DNA of 64,000 nt from NCBI RefSeq assembly GCF_022348185.1, contig NZ_JAKRFD010000002.1:372001-436000 (forward strand), written 5' to 3'. Origin of the DNA: Epibacterium sp. Ofav1-8 (lineage in GTDB: Bacteria > Pseudomonadota > Alphaproteobacteria > Rhodobacterales > Rhodobacteraceae). Below, in pieces: positions 9,766-19,924 of the stretch. Position numbers and translations under genes: made by a program. The notes under the pieces were generated by a model. It was not told the origin of the DNA. It made no database searches and was given only the letters and a program-made list of their open reading frames with translations. How positions within the stretch are numbered: position 1 is the first letter of the stretch; each line of letters starts with the position of its first letter.

Positions 9766-11313
9766 TCAGGCGGGCAGGTGGATCTTGAACCGCGCCCGGA
9801 TCGCCTGATCGACCTCGGGCGGGAACCGGGCGGCGGCGCGCTCTGCCAGGATGCGCTCCTTGCGGGTGGTGGCACTGGCGACAAGATCGGGCTTTTCACG
9901 CTCGGCCCATTCCTTGGGCGAGGTTCGGTCCCCAAGCGCGGGGTAGACATAGTCCTTCTGCATCCGGCTCAGGGTTTGGCCGGTGCCGAGGTAGTGGCCC
10001 GCGCCGCCGAGGCAGACTTCGGCGATCTGGTCCAGTGCGAGGGTTTCATCGGTGACCTCGATGCCGCGCACGCAGCGCATTGCCTGACCGATCAGATCAT
10101 CGCCGATGATCAGGCTTTCGTGGCAGAACCCCAGCAGGGAGGCATGCATGCCGGCGGATTCATAGACCATATTGAGCCCCGACAGACCCGCCATCACGTT
10201 GGAGCACATCTGCTCCCACCCCGCTTGCATGTCCGGCAACTTACTGTCGGCAATCCCTGCCGCAGCGCCGCCGGGCAGATCGTAGAACCGGTGCATCTGG
10301 GCACAGCCCGCGGTCAGCAGCGCCTGTTCGCCAGAGCCGCCGGTCATCGCCCCGGTGCGCAGGTCCAGACCAAAGGGCCAAGTGCCGAAAATTGCGGGAT
10401 GTCCGGGGCTTAGCGTATTGACATAAACCATCCCGGCGAGGCATTCGGCCACCGCCTGCACGATCGCCCCCGCCACGGTGGAGGGCGCGGTGGCCCCGGC
10501 CATGCCTGCCGATAGCAGCAGCACCGGCATGCCGGCGCGGATACATTCCTCCATCACCAGACAGGCTTCGGTGGCGAATTTCATCGGCGGCACGACAAAA
10601 CAGTTGGAGTTCGACACGAAGGGGCGGGCGCGCCATTTGTCCTCGCCGCCGGCAATCATGTGCAGAAGCTCCATCGCCAGGGCGACGTAGGACGGATCGG
10701 TGAAAGAGGTGCCCACATGTTTGAAGGTGCCTGAACAGCAGGCGTAGATGGTGTTGAGATCCATCTCCAGATTGTCGGCGATGTCGCGGCAGACCATCGG
10801 CCGCTGCACAAAGCTGATATTGTCCAGCTGCGCGCAGATCCGCGCCGCATCATGCAGATCCTGAACGGTGCTGTCGCGATAGGCGCGGCCCTGCGCGTCC
10901 ACCAGATGCACGGCGGCCCCTGCGGTGCCGTAGTGGACCCGCGTGCCCCGCAGGTCGAGATCGCTCTGACCGTCGCGGCTGAACAGGGTGACAGCGCGAT
11001 TGGCAACGGCCAGCTTGTCCTCGACCAAGGCGCGCGGAAACCGCAGACGCCCGTCGTCGCCCAGTTGGCACCCGGCCTGGCACAGGAGGTCGATGCCGCT
11101 TTGCGGCGCATCCGCAAGTCCGATCTGTTCCAGCGCATCAAGGGCGGCGTGGTGGATGCGCAGGAGTTCGGCATCGGACAGGAGGTTCAACCGGCCTCCC
11201 TCCAGACCGGGGTGGATGGCGCGCATCTCCGCGCTGAGGGGGGCGGCGCGTGCGGCGCGCCGGGCCGCACGCCCACCGGAGCGCGCTGCGGTTGAGGTTT
11301 GAGCAGATGTCAT
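9766..11313 (-). CDS. Trimethylamine methyltransferase (MttB) family protein, non-pyrrolysine type
   Basis: 515 residues, full length for the MttB superfamily (TIM barrel). Members move a methyl group from a quaternary or tertiary amine to a corrinoid protein. The frame has no in-frame amber, so it lacks the pyrrolysine of true TMA methyltransferases and belongs with the glycine-betaine-type (MtgB-like) branch. The substrate is not defined. Recognisable stretches are LLCQAGCQLGDDGRLRFP, HVGTSFTDP, GGSGEQALLTAGCAQMHRF and the C-terminal GGAGHYLGTGQTL. ATG at 11313 is preferred to the upstream open frame; the RBS is weak. No corrinoid protein gene is adjacent. Confidence 0.85.
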   Translation of the reverse strand: MTSAQTSTAARSGGRAARRAARAAPLSAEMRAIHPGLEGGRLNLLSDAELLRIHHAALDALEQIGLADAPQSGIDLLCQAGCQLGDDGRLRFPRALVEDKLAVANRAVTLFSRDGQSDLDLRGTRVHYGTAGAAVHLVDAQGRAYRDSTVQDLHDAARICAQLDNISFVQRPMVCRDIADNLEMDLNTIYACCSGTFKHVGTSFTDPSYVALAMELLHMIAGGEDKWRARPFVSNSNCFVVPPMKFATEACLVMEECIRAGMPVLLLSAGMAGATAPSTVAGAIVQAVAECLAGMVYVNTLSPGHPAIFGTWPFGLDLRTGAMTGGSGEQALLTAGCAQMHRFYDLPGGAAAGIADSKLPDMQAGWEQMCSNVMAGLSGLNMVYESAGMHASLLGFCHESLIIGDDLIGQAMRCVRGIEVTDETLALDQIAEVCLGGAGHYLGTGQTLSRMQKDYVYPALGDRTSPKEWAEREKPDLVASATTRKERILAERAAARFPPEVDQAIRARFKIHLPA

Positions 11314-11781
11314 GATTTTGTCTCTGTTATCTGAATGTTGAACCCTTGGGGTGAAAACATCACAGACCAGAGGGGCGCCCCCGCGCCGCAAGGCCGCGCG
11401 CCGCACCGATGGTGCGCGACACAAGCTGGATCATGCACAGTGGTTCCTGCATGCGCGGCCTCCCTTTGGATCAGGCTAGCCGGGGATTTGCGGGCGATTC
11501 TGTCTCGGCAACGACGCATGGCGCAAAAACGACAGGATTCTCGACCGTGCCGACCTCCAGCCCGGGGGCCGATCAGGGGCGATCGGAAAAACCGCATCAA
11601 ATTAAGAATAACCCCGCAGAAGAACGCGACGCGCGGACCGGAAACCCGTCGGAGACGGCCGTCGCGCGCGAGACTTGAACGAAGTGTTAAGCATAATGTG
11701 GGAGGCTCAAGACAAGGGAGACCAGCGCAAAACGACGCGTTTACTACCGGCGCCAGTGGCGCTGATCGAAAGGGCACCGCC
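11314..11781. other. Divergent intergenic region, no gene seen
   Basis: About 470 bp between the MttB-family gene (minus) and an exported protein gene (plus). It should hold both promoters. I see an AT-rich patch near 11590-11625 and another near 11680-11700, but no convincing -35/-10 pair or operator. Confidence 0.4.
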
Positions 11782-12318
11782 ATGGGGAACCATGTACCCA
11801 CCCGCCACCGAAGTGGCCGCTTCCATCACCTCTGCGGGTGTCTGTTGCTCGCCTGTACACCCGCCGTGGCGGGAGAGGCGGACAGCAACTGGGCGGGCCG
11901 GTTTCTAGGTGGTTTTGCCCTCTCGCAGCAGGCCATCGTCGCCGCACCTGTCATGCAGCCCGGCTTTGCCGCCCCTTCGCCTGCGCCGCAGCCCTTGCCG
12001 TCGCCTCGGGCGGGCACGGCGGGTTCACGCAGCGTCGGCACCGCGCGTCTGTGGCAACATGCGCCCGCCGTCGACCTGTCGCTGTCGCCACAAGTGGGCG
12101 CGCCGTCCCTTGCTCCTGCGGGCCAGAGCGGCCTGCACCTGCTTGCACCGCTCCCCGAGGGCGGCCCGGAGACCGGATTTGGCCTCGGCTGGGGCGTCGA
12201 AGTCTCGCCGCGGGTCTATGTGCAGGGCGGTGTTCTGGGCAGTGAGGATCCGGGCGGCAGCTACTCGCTCTCCCGGGAAAACCGCTACCTGTCGCTGAGC
12301 GCATCCTTCCGGTTCTGA
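11782..12318 (+). CDS. Exported protein of unknown function, possible small outer-membrane protein
   Basis: 178 residues, family not recognised. The ATG at 11782 has AAAGGG 7-8 nt upstream. A signal peptide is likely (basic start with HRSGR, hydrophobic LCGCLLLACTPAVAG, cut near AVA-GEA). A Pro/Ala-rich middle follows (residues about 60-110). The C-terminal part alternates like beta strands (GFGLGWGVEVSPRVYVQGGVLG) and ends NRYLSLSASFRF; a terminal Phe after alternating residues resembles the outer-membrane targeting signature. The function is unknown, and it is divergent from the MttB-family gene. Confidence 0.6.
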   Translation: MGNHVPTRHRSGRFHHLCGCLLLACTPAVAGEADSNWAGRFLGGFALSQQAIVAAPVMQPGFAAPSPAPQPLPSPRAGTAGSRSVGTARLWQHAPAVDLSLSPQVGAPSLAPAGQSGLHLLAPLPEGGPETGFGLGWGVEVSPRVYVQGGVLGSEDPGGSYSLSRENRYLSLSASFRF

Positions 12319-12609
12319 CCCGGCGCGGTGCTTGCCTTTGCAATCTGCGCGGGGCCCCAAAAGGCCATCCTTTCGACCCAAGACAGATCCGGACGGGATA
12401 GGGCTTGGCCAATGGGGATCGCTGTGCTATCGGATTGCCATGGCACGTATCGAAACCATCATTACCATTTGTATCGCCTGCTGATCTTCAGCGGGCTGGT
12501 TTCTGTCGTTCTCTTTCATGTGACAAGTTGCTAAGCCCGCGCTGCGCGCAGTGCGCATGCTGAGGTATGTGGGGGTCGCCCAAGCCGAGGTGTTGTCGAA
12601 GGAGCTGAT

Positions 12610-13983
12610 ATGACGACGATCAAATTGCACAACTCAAAGACCCGCAAAAAAGAGGTCTTTACCCCGATTGATCCGGACAATGTGCAGATGTACGTCTGTG
12701 GACCCACGGTCTATGACCGGGCGCATCTTGGCAATGCACGGCCTGTGGTGGTGTTTGACGTGCTGTTCCGGCTGCTGCGCCATGTCTACGGCGCTGAGCA
12801 TGTCACCTACGCGCGCAACTTTACCGACGTCGATGACAAGATCAACGCGCGTGCGGCTGAAAGCGGGCGCGAGATCGGCGAGATCACCGCCGAGACCACC
12901 CAGTGGTTTCTGGACGATATGGGCGCGCTTGGGGCGCTGGAGCCCACGCATATGCCGCGCGCGACGCAGTATATCCCGCAGATGGTCGAAATGATCGAAG
13001 ATCTGATCGCGCGGGGGCATGCCTATGCTGCCGAGGGGCATGTGCTGTTCGCGGTGGACTCCTGGCGCGAGGGCTACGGTCAGCTTTCGGGCCGCTCCGT
13101 TGACGATATGATCGCGGGCGCCCGCGTTGAGGTGGCGCCTTACAAGAAAAACCCGATGGATTTTGTGCTGTGGAAGCCTTCGGATGCGGAACAGCCCGGC
13201 TGGGACAGCCCTTGGGGGCGCGGACGCCCGGGCTGGCATATCGAATGCTCCGCCATGAGTCATGATCTCTTGGGCGAGAGCTTTGACATTCACGGCGGTG
13301 GCAACGATCTGATGTTCCCGCATCACGAGAATGAGATCGCCCAGAGCTGCTGCGCCAATCCCGAGGGCGAGTTTGCCCGCTACTGGCTGCACAATGAGAT
13401 GTTGCAGGTCGAGGGCAAGAAGATGTCCAAATCCCTGGGCAATTTCTTCACCGTGCGCGATCTGCTGGAGCAGGGCATTCCGGGCGAAGTGGTGCGGTTT
13501 GTGTTCCTGCAAACCCATTACCGCAAGCCGATGGATTGGACCGAGAAGAAGGCCTCCGAGGCGGAGGCGACGTTGCGCAAGTGGCGGGCGCTGACAGCGG
13601 GCATCGAGCCCGCCGCCACCGCTGCTGCCGCAGTCCTGGACGCACTGGCGGATGATCTCAATACCGCCGGGGCAATTGCCGAGATGCACAAGTTGGCGGC
13701 GGCTGGCGATGCGGCGGGATTGCTGGCGGCGGGGCAGTTGGTGGGCCTCTTGAGTGATGAGATGGGTGACTGGGCTGCAGCGCCGTCGGTTGATCTCTCG
13801 GCGCATGAGGCGCGACTGTTCGCGGCGCGTCAGACGGCCATGGAAACCAAGGATTTTGCCGAGATGGATCGCCTCAAGTCGGCCTACACGGAGGCAGGGC
13901 TGGAGGTGCGTATGTCGAAAACCGGTGTGGAACTTGTGCCCGGCACAGGGTTTGACGCGGCCAAGCTGGAGGGGCTGGAATGA
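12610..13983 (+). CDS. cysS: Cysteinyl-tRNA synthetase
   Basis: 457 residues, standard length. Class I signatures are HLGN at residues 39-42 and KMSKS at 270-274. The zinc-binding Cys/His set is C30, the HIECS cysteine and the HHENE histidine. It charges tRNA-Cys. The start ATG follows AAGGAGCTGAT. The stop overlaps the cimA start by 4 bp, so cysS-cimA and the following gene are cotranscribed. Confidence 0.97.
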   Translation: MTTIKLHNSKTRKKEVFTPIDPDNVQMYVCGPTVYDRAHLGNARPVVVFDVLFRLLRHVYGAEHVTYARNFTDVDDKINARAAESGREIGEITAETTQWFLDDMGALGALEPTHMPRATQYIPQMVEMIEDLIARGHAYAAEGHVLFAVDSWREGYGQLSGRSVDDMIAGARVEVAPYKKNPMDFVLWKPSDAEQPGWDSPWGRGRPGWHIECSAMSHDLLGESFDIHGGGNDLMFPHHENEIAQSCCANPEGEFARYWLHNEMLQVEGKKMSKSLGNFFTVRDLLEQGIPGEVVRFVFLQTHYRKPMDWTEKKASEAEATLRKWRALTAGIEPAATAAAAVLDALADDLNTAGAIAEMHKLAAAGDAAGLLAAGQLVGLLSDEMGDWAAAPSVDLSAHEARLFAARQTAMETKDFAEMDRLKSAYTEAGLEVRMSKTGVELVPGTGFDAAKLEGLE

Positions 13984-15608
13984 CGGAACGGCTCTACCTT
14001 TATGACACCACCCTGCGCGACGGGCAGCAGACGCAGGGGGTGCAGTTCTCCACGTTAGAAAAAAAGCAGATCGCCCAGGCACTTGATGACCTAGGTGTAG
14101 ACTACATTGAGGGCGGCTGGCCCGGTGCCAATCCGACCGACAGTGCCTTTTTCGATGAGGCGCCGGATACGCGCGCGACGCTGACGGCCTTTGGCATGAC
14201 CAAGCGGGCAGGGCGCTCGGCAGAGAATGACGATGTGCTGGCGGCGGTGATGAACGCGGGCACCAAGAGCGTCTGTCTGGTGGGGAAGTCGCATGACTAT
14301 CACGTGACTGCGGCGCTTGGCATTTCTCTGAAAGAGAACCTTGATAATATCGCGCAGTCTGTGGCGCATATCGTGGCGCAAGGGCGCGAGGCGCTGTTTG
14401 ATGCCGAGCATTTCTTTGACGGCTACAAGGCCAATCCAGACTATGCGCTGGCGGCCTGTCGCGCGGCGCTGGAGGCGGGCGCGCGTTGGGTTGTGCTGTG
14501 CGACACCAATGGCGGCACGCTGCCGCATGAGGTTCATCGCATCGTATCCGAGGTGATCGCTGCGGGGCTGCCGGGCGATCATCTGGGCATTCACACCCAT
14601 AACGACACCGAAAATGCGGTTGCCTGTTCGCTGGCGGCGGTGGACGCGGGCGTGCGCCAGATCCAGGGCACGCTCAACGGTCTGGGCGAGCGCTGTGGCA
14701 ATGCCAACCTAACCACGCTGATCCCGACGCTTCTGTTGAAGGAACCCTATGCCAGCGCCTATGAGACCGGCGTGCCGCAGGGGGCGCTGGCGCGGCTGAC
14801 GACGGTGAGCCGGATGCTGGATGAGATCCTCAACCGGGTGCCGCAGAAACAGGCGGCCTATGTGGGGGCCTCGGCCTTTGCGCATAAGGCTGGGCTGCAT
14901 GCGAGCGCGATCCTCAAGGACCCCTCGACCTATGAGCATATCGACCCTACGGTGGTGGGCAACGGTCGCGTTATCCCGATGTCCAATCAGGCCGGGCAGT
15001 CGAACCTGCGCCGCCGTCTGGCGGAGGCGGGCCTGACAGTTGAAAAAGGCGACCCCGCGCTTGGCCGTATTCTGGAGCGGGTGAAGGAACGCGAAACCGA
15101 AGGCTATTCCTACGACACGGCGCAGGCGTCCTTTGAGCTGCTGGCGCGCGAAGAACTGGGCCAGATGCCGCAGTTCTTTGAGGTCAAGCGCTACAAGGTC
15201 ACCGTGGAGCGGCGCAAGAACAAGTATGACCGCATGGTGAGCCTGTCCGAGGCCGTTGTGGTGGTCAAGGTCGATGGCGAAAAGCTCCTCTCAGTGAGTG
15301 AATCGCTTGATCCCTCGGGCAGCGACCGTGGCCCGGTGAACGCCTTGGCCAAGGCGCTGCGCAAGGATTTGGGGCGCTATTCCAAGGTGTTGGACGACAT
15401 GCGGCTGGTCGACTTTAAGGTGCGTATCACCCAGGGCGGCACCGAGGCCGTGACCCGCGTCATCATCGACAGCGAAGACGGCAAGGGCCGGCGCTGGTCC
15501 ACTGTTGGCGTCAGCCCGAACATATTGGATGCGTCTTTTGACGCGCTGCTCGATGCGATGAACTGGAAGCTGCTGCGCGATGCGGCCGAGGCCGCGGATG
15601 CAGTTTGA
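13980..15608 (+). CDS. cimA: (R)-citramalate synthase
   Basis: 542 residues, matching CimA (about 530) rather than LeuA. It condenses acetyl-CoA with pyruvate, opening the threonine-independent route to 2-oxobutyrate and isoleucine. The N-terminal TIM-barrel HMGL signature [12 protein letters not shown] is at about residues 9-20. [13 protein letters not shown] carries the metal-binding histidines, and [12 protein letters not shown] is the second family signature. A C-terminal LeuA-type allosteric domain follows from about residue 400. Start ATGA overlaps the cysS stop. Confidence 0.92.
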   Translation: MTERLYLYDTTLRDGQQTQGVQFSTLEKKQIAQALDDLGVDYIEGGWPGANPTDSAFFDEAPDTRATLTAFGMTKRAGRSAENDDVLAAVMNAGTKSVCLVGKSHDYHVTAALGISLKENLDNIAQSVAHIVAQGREALFDAEHFFDGYKANPDYALAACRAALEAGARWVVLCDTNGGTLPHEVHRIVSEVIAAGLPGDHLGIHTHNDTENAVACSLAAVDAGVRQIQGTLNGLGERCGNANLTTLIPTLLLKEPYASAYETGVPQGALARLTTVSRMLDEILNRVPQKQAAYVGASAFAHKAGLHASAILKDPSTYEHIDPTVVGNGRVIPMSNQAGQSNLRRRLAEAGLTVEKGDPALGRILERVKERETEGYSYDTAQASFELLAREELGQMPQFFEVKRYKVTVERRKNKYDRMVSLSEAVVVVKVDGEKLLSVSESLDPSGSDRGPVNALAKALRKDLGRYSKVLDDMRLVDFKVRITQGGTEAVTRVIIDSEDGKGRRWSTVGVSPNILDASFDALLDAMNWKLLRDAAEAADAV

Positions 15609-16374
15609 CGATGACCTGATCGCCTGCGCCGAGGCGGTTCAGAAGGGCGATCCGGATCGCTTTCTGGCCGCAATGGCCGCCCCTGTCGAGGCGCGGCCGC
15701 TGCTGTTTGCGCTCTACGCCTTTAACATCGAGATGTCGCGCGCTCCCTGGGCCAGTCAGGAGAGCATGATCGCCGAGATGCGGGTGCAGTGGTGGCGTGA
15801 TGTCGGTGCGGAGATTGCGTCCGGCGGGCAAGTGCGCAGGCATTATGTGGCGACACCGCTGGCGCGGCTGGTCAACCATGAAGCCGCGCAGATGATTGAC
15901 GCGATGGCGGAGGCGCGGCGCTGGGACATCTACCGCGATCCGTTTGAGGATGAGGCAGCCTTTGACACCTATATCGACGCCACATCGGGCGGTCTGATGT
16001 GGATGGCGGCCGCCTCGCTGGGGCCAGCAGACGAGGGTGTTGTGCGCGACTATGCCTATGCGGCGGGGCTTGCGGCCTATCTGCGTGCGATCCCGGAGCT
16101 TGAGGCCCAAAAACGGGTGCCGCTGTTGGATGGCACCAACGCCGGGCTGATCCAACTGGCGGAACGGGGATTGGACCGGCTTGCCGCTGCCAGACGAGGG
16201 CGGCAGGCGATTTCCTCTGCGGCAAGCAGTGCCTTGCTGCCCGGCTGGCAGGCCGGTGCCATATTGCGACAGGTCCGGGCCGAGCCCGCACGCGTGGCGG
16301 CAGGCGCGCTTGGCCGTAGTGAGTTTCGCAGGCGGGTCTCGCTGATGTGGCAGGCGGGCACCGGGCACTGGTAG
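15598..16374 (+). CDS. Squalene/phytoene synthase-like protein, NDUFAF6-type
   Basis: 258 residues. It starts at ATG 15598, 11 bp before the cimA stop. The fold family is recognisable (LLFALYAFNIEMSRAP, MRVQWWRD, AAGLAAYLRAIPEL), but both aspartate-rich prenyl-diphosphate motifs of true synthases are missing: the first helix has no DDxxD and the later QLxNIxRDVxED is absent. That pattern resembles the NDUFAF6 group, linked in mitochondria to complex I assembly. A catalytic role in carotenoid synthesis is therefore unlikely. The function here is inferred only. Confidence 0.75.
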   Translation: MQFDDDLIACAEAVQKGDPDRFLAAMAAPVEARPLLFALYAFNIEMSRAPWASQESMIAEMRVQWWRDVGAEIASGGQVRRHYVATPLARLVNHEAAQMIDAMAEARRWDIYRDPFEDEAAFDTYIDATSGGLMWMAAASLGPADEGVVRDYAYAAGLAAYLRAIPELEAQKRVPLLDGTNAGLIQLAERGLDRLAAARRGRQAISSAASSALLPGWQAGAILRQVRAEPARVAAGALGRSEFRRRVSLMWQAGTGHW

Positions 16375-16396
16375 CGCGCCAGGGTGCAGTCCGCGA

Positions 16397-17620
16397 TCAG
16401 GCGGTGGCGGATTTGGGCTTCAGCACCAGCCAGATCAAGGCACCGCCCGCCAGCACGAGGAAGGGGGCCATGGCCATATTGACGGCGGCCCAGCCCTCGA
16501 CCGGATTGCCGCCCGAACAGTTCATCAAACCACCGGATGCAACGGAGGCGACGGTCACGCCGCCAAAGACCAGCAGGTCGTTGAGACCCTGCATCCGACC
16601 GCGCTCATGCGCCTCATGCGCGCCAGCGAGCATGGTGGTCGCGCCGATAAAGCCGAAGTTCCAGCCAACGCCCAGCAGGATCAGCGCGATAAAGAAGTTG
16701 CCCAGATCCACGCCCTGCAAGGCGACAGCGCCCGCACCTGCGAGGATCACCAGCCCCGCGCCAACGACCTTTTCCACGCCGAAACGCGCGATCAAGTGCC
16801 CGGTAAAGAACGACGGCACATACATCGCCAGAACATGCGAGGTGACCACATCCGCAGCGGTGTTCTGGCTGAAACCACAGCCGACAACCGCCAGCGGCGT
16901 GGAGGTCATCACCAGGTTCATCAGCGCATAAGACACCATGGCGCAGATCACCGCGACGGCGATGGTGGGGGTTTTCAGCAGCTCCCAACGGCTGCGACCG
17001 ATGGGGGCATCTTCCTTCGGTGCGGGCGGGCGCGGAATGCGCAGAAAGGCAAAGAGGCCGACACCCAGCACATTTACAGCGATCACCGCCAAATAGGTGC
17101 CGAGGAAGGGAATGACGAAGGCATCACTGGTGGCCTTGACCAGTTGCGGGCCGACAATCGCCGACAACAGGCCCCCGGCCATCACATAGGAAATCGCCTT
17201 GGGGCGAAAGCTGTCAGATGCGGTATCGGCAGCGGCAAAGCGGTAAAACCCCTGCGCGCTCATATAGACACCGGTCAGGGCGCTGCCCACCAGAAACACC
17301 GGGAACGAGCCAAGGTAGAGACCATAGCCGCCGATCAGCCCCCCCAGCGCACCGCCGGTGGCACCAATGGCAAAACCGGCGCGGCGTCCGTACCGCTGCA
17401 TGATCGCCGAGATTGGCGTGGCCGAGAGCATCGAGCCCGCAACGATCAGCGAAATCGGCAGGGTCGCCAGACAGGGGTTGGTCGCCAGGGATTGACCGGC
17501 CAGTCCGCCCACGATGAAGATCATCGGCATCTGCGCGCCCAGAAAGGCCTGCGCGAGCACAAGAATCAGAACATTGCGCTTTGCAATATGGTCGTCGGGG
17601 GCAGGAGCGGTCATAGTCAT
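16397..17620 (-). CDS. MFS transporter
   Basis: 407 residues with about 12 hydrophobic helices. The MFS loop-type motif between helices 2 and 3 appears as MQRYGRRAGFAIGATGGA. The frame extends to 17695, but the ATGs at 17620 (MTMTAPAP) or 17614 are the plausible starts; neither has a strong RBS. The substrate is unknown, and no regulator or enzyme partner adjoins. It is divergent from the glycosylase gene. Confidence 0.8.
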   Translation of the reverse strand: MTMTAPAPDDHIAKRNVLILVLAQAFLGAQMPMIFIVGGLAGQSLATNPCLATLPISLIVAGSMLSATPISAIMQRYGRRAGFAIGATGGALGGLIGGYGLYLGSFPVFLVGSALTGVYMSAQGFYRFAAADTASDSFRPKAISYVMAGGLLSAIVGPQLVKATSDAFVIPFLGTYLAVIAVNVLGVGLFAFLRIPRPPAPKEDAPIGRSRWELLKTPTIAVAVICAMVSYALMNLVMTSTPLAVVGCGFSQNTAADVVTSHVLAMYVPSFFTGHLIARFGVEKVVGAGLVILAGAGAVALQGVDLGNFFIALILLGVGWNFGFIGATTMLAGAHEAHERGRMQGLNDLLVFGGVTVASVASGGLMNCSGGNPVEGWAAVNMAMAPFLVLAGGALIWLVLKPKSATA

Positions 17621-17698
17621 GGCAATGGCGTAGCCCTGAACAGGTGAAGGAACAAGCAGCGTGCAGTGCACCAATACAATTTTCGCGCGGGGCACCAG

Positions 17699-18331
17699 AT
17701 GACGGTTGGCCGCATCATCGAGACCCCGGCCTGCGTGGCTGAAGGCGCCGCGTGGCTGTCTGCGCAGGATCCACGCTTTGCCGATGCGCTGGCGCTCACG
17801 GGGCCACTGCCGCTCCGGCGCAAGCCCGATGGGTTTGCGCAGCTTCTGAGCGCCATTGTCAGCCAGCAGGTCTCGGTGGCGTCGGCCAATGCGATCTGGA
17901 ACCGCCTGCGCGCGGCAAAGCTCACGGGGCCGCGCAAGATCCTCTGGGCCAGCGATGAGGATCTGCGCGCGGCGGGCCTGAGCCGCCAGAAGATCCGCTA
18001 TGCCCGTGCATTGGCTGAGGCGCGTATAGATTTCAAGTCCTTACGGGATGCTCCTACAGCAGATGTGGTGGCAGAACTGACACAGGTTTCGGGCATCGGA
18101 GTCTGGACGGCAGAGATCTACGCGATGTTCTCCCTTGGGCGGGCGGATGTCTTTGCCCCCGGCGATCTGGCCCTGCAGGAAAGCGCGCGGCTGTTGTTTG
18201 ACCTGCCAGAGCGCCCCAAAGAGCGTGCCCTGCGCGACATGGCCGCGGCGTGGTCGCCGTGGCGGTCGGTTGCGGCGCGGCTTTTGTGGGCCTATTACCA
18301 TGTGGCAAAGGACAGGGAAGGGATCCGATGA
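17699..18331 (+). CDS. DNA-3-methyladenine glycosylase II (AlkA-type)
   Basis: 210 residues of the HhH-GPD superfamily. The helix-hairpin-helix reads LTQVSGIGVWTAEIY, and the catalytic aspartate follows in FAPGDLALQ. It lacks the N-terminal domain of E. coli AlkA (282 residues), as bacterial short forms do. It removes alkylated purines. The frame begins at an upstream GTG, but ATG 17699 has GGGG at a good distance. Its stop overlaps the esterase start (ATGA). Confidence 0.88.
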   Translation: MTVGRIIETPACVAEGAAWLSAQDPRFADALALTGPLPLRRKPDGFAQLLSAIVSQQVSVASANAIWNRLRAAKLTGPRKILWASDEDLRAAGLSRQKIRYARALAEARIDFKSLRDAPTADVVAELTQVSGIGVWTAEIYAMFSLGRADVFAPGDLALQESARLLFDLPERPKERALRDMAAAWSPWRSVAARLLWAYYHVAKDREGIR

Positions 18332-18993
18332 CTCGCGTTTTGACTGCCGGCCGCAAAGAGCCGCTCTCCGGTGACACCCGCTCGGCTGTGGTGTTTTTGC
18401 ACGGCTATGGGGCCAATGGGGCGGATCTCCTGGGTCTTGCCGACCCGCTGGCCGAACATTTGCCGGACACGTTGTTTGTCGCCCCCGATGCGCCCGAGGC
18501 CTGCGCCGGTGCCCCGATGGGGTTCCAGTGGTTCCCAATTCCGTGGATTGACGGTTCCTCGGAAGAGGAGTCGATGCGCGGCATGATGGCAGCGGTGGAT
18601 GACCTCAACGCGTTCCTGGATGCCTTCATGGTGGATGAGGATCTGCTGCCGGAGCAGGTGGTTTTGCTGGGCTTCTCGCAAGGCACGATGATGGCGCTGC
18701 ATGTGGCCCCGCGTCGCGAAGACCCCGTGGCGGGGATCGTGGCGTTTTCCGGTCGTCTGCTGTCGCCGGACACCTTCAGCGATGAGGTCGTGAGCCGGAT
18801 GCCGGTGCTGCTGGTGCATGGGGACGAGGACGACGTGGTGCCGCCGCAATCGCTGCCGCAGGCTGCCGAAGCGCTGCAAGAAGCGGGCTTTCAGGATGTG
18901 TTCGCCCATGTGATGAAGGGCACCGGCCACGGGATCGCGCCCGATGGGCTGAGTGTGGCCCTGGCCTTCATGCGCGACAAACTGAGCCTGTAA
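18328..18993 (+). CDS. Phospholipase/carboxylesterase family alpha/beta hydrolase
   Basis: 221 residues, Abhydrolase_2 type. The oxyanion segment FLHGYGANGADL is near residues 27-38. The nucleophile is in GFSQGTMMALH (about residue 115), the acid in HGDEDDVVP and the histidine in GTGHGIAPDG. It has no signal peptide and is probably a cytosolic esterase or thioesterase-like enzyme. It is coupled to the alkA-type gene and ends 2 bp from the convergent rluE stop, with no room for a terminator. Confidence 0.87.
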   Translation: MTRVLTAGRKEPLSGDTRSAVVFLHGYGANGADLLGLADPLAEHLPDTLFVAPDAPEACAGAPMGFQWFPIPWIDGSSEEESMRGMMAAVDDLNAFLDAFMVDEDLLPEQVVLLGFSQGTMMALHVAPRREDPVAGIVAFSGRLLSPDTFSDEVVSRMPVLLVHGDEDDVVPPQSLPQAAEALQEAGFQDVFAHVMKGTGHGIAPDGLSVALAFMRDKLSL

Positions 18994-18995
18994 TC

Positions 18996-19679
18996 CTAGC
19001 GCGTTGATTTTGAACGTGGTTTGCGGCGCTTTGAGGGAGACCTTGAAGCGCCGTTTTCTGTATTTTGTGCGAGTGGTTTGCGGCGGGGCGGCTTTTGCGA
19101 GGGTTTTGGCGGGCCGGGCACGCGCGGCGGGTCCAAGTCGTCCCATTTGCCCTGCGCCAGCCCCTCCAGTGTCCAAGCGCCAATGGCGTAGCGGATCAGC
19201 CGCAAGGTCGGATGCCCCACTGCTGCCGTCATGCGTCGGACCTGCCGGTTCTTGCCTTCGGTGATCTTCAACTCGAGCCACGCGGTGGGCACGGATTTGC
19301 GTTCCCGGATCGGCGGCGTGCGGGCCCAGAGCTGAGCAGGCTCATTGATCAGGCGTGCCTTGGCAGGGCGGGTCATTCCGTCTTTTAGTTCAACCCCTTG
19401 GCGGAGTGAGTTCAACGCGTCCTCATCGGGGAGACCCTCGACTTGCGCCCAATAGGTTTTTTCCAGCTTGTGCTTGGGGTCGCTGATCCAGGCCTGCAGA
19501 CGGCCATTGTCGGTGAGCAGCATCAACCCTTCACTGTCGCGGTCCAGACGCCCGGCGGGGTAGACGCCGGGGCAGTCGACATAATCGCTCAGCGTGGCAC
19601 GCGGACTGCCTTCGCTGCCGCGATCGGTGAACTGCGGCAGCACATCAAAGGGTTTGTTGAAACGGATCAAGCGGCTCAT
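18996..19679 (-). CDS. rluE: 23S rRNA pseudouridine(2457) synthase RluE
   Basis: 227 residues. The RsuA/RluE family catalytic aspartate is in GRLDRDSEG. The N-terminus [18 protein letters not shown] closely resembles RluE and there is no S4 domain. [21 protein letters not shown] is the second signature. A 30-residue basic tail rich in Lys/Arg/Pro is extra. ATG 19679 is chosen over the upstream GTG. Confidence 0.85.
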   Translation of the reverse strand: MSRLIRFNKPFDVLPQFTDRGSEGSPRATLSDYVDCPGVYPAGRLDRDSEGLMLLTDNGRLQAWISDPKHKLEKTYWAQVEGLPDEDALNSLRQGVELKDGMTRPAKARLINEPAQLWARTPPIRERKSVPTAWLELKITEGKNRQVRRMTAAVGHPTLRLIRYAIGAWTLEGLAQGKWDDLDPPRVPGPPKPSQKPPRRKPLAQNTENGASRSPSKRRKPRSKSTR

Positions 19680-19827
19680 GGGGTTGGCTCTACGGGCAGG
19701 TGAGCTGTGGTGCAAGCCTGTGCAGATGCCGCGCTGCGGAATGCCTGTTTTGCGGGCTGTGGATAACTGTCACGCCGCTGTAACGGAATCATCCTATCTC
19801 ACACGACATCTGGTGGCGCTTTGGGGC

Positions 19828-19855
19828 TTGTCAGGCTCCGGCCACGATATATAGT
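19828..19855 (+). promoter_or_regulatory. Candidate sigma-70-type promoter of the HNH gene
   Basis: TTGTCA (19828-19833), 16-bp spacer, TATAGT (19850-19855), about 70 bp before the HNH start. Judged by similarity to consensus only. Confidence 0.5.
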
Positions 19856-19924
19856 TAATCTCAAGCTGGGGCGGGTTCCCCGCTCTGGTGCCGATACGAG
19901 GCAAGCAGGGCGAGGAAGACGTTG

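Noticed and set aside
9766-11313. Pyrrolysine-containing trimethylamine methyltransferase
   Set aside because: The frame is continuous with no internal amber codon, so it is the non-pyrrolysine branch.
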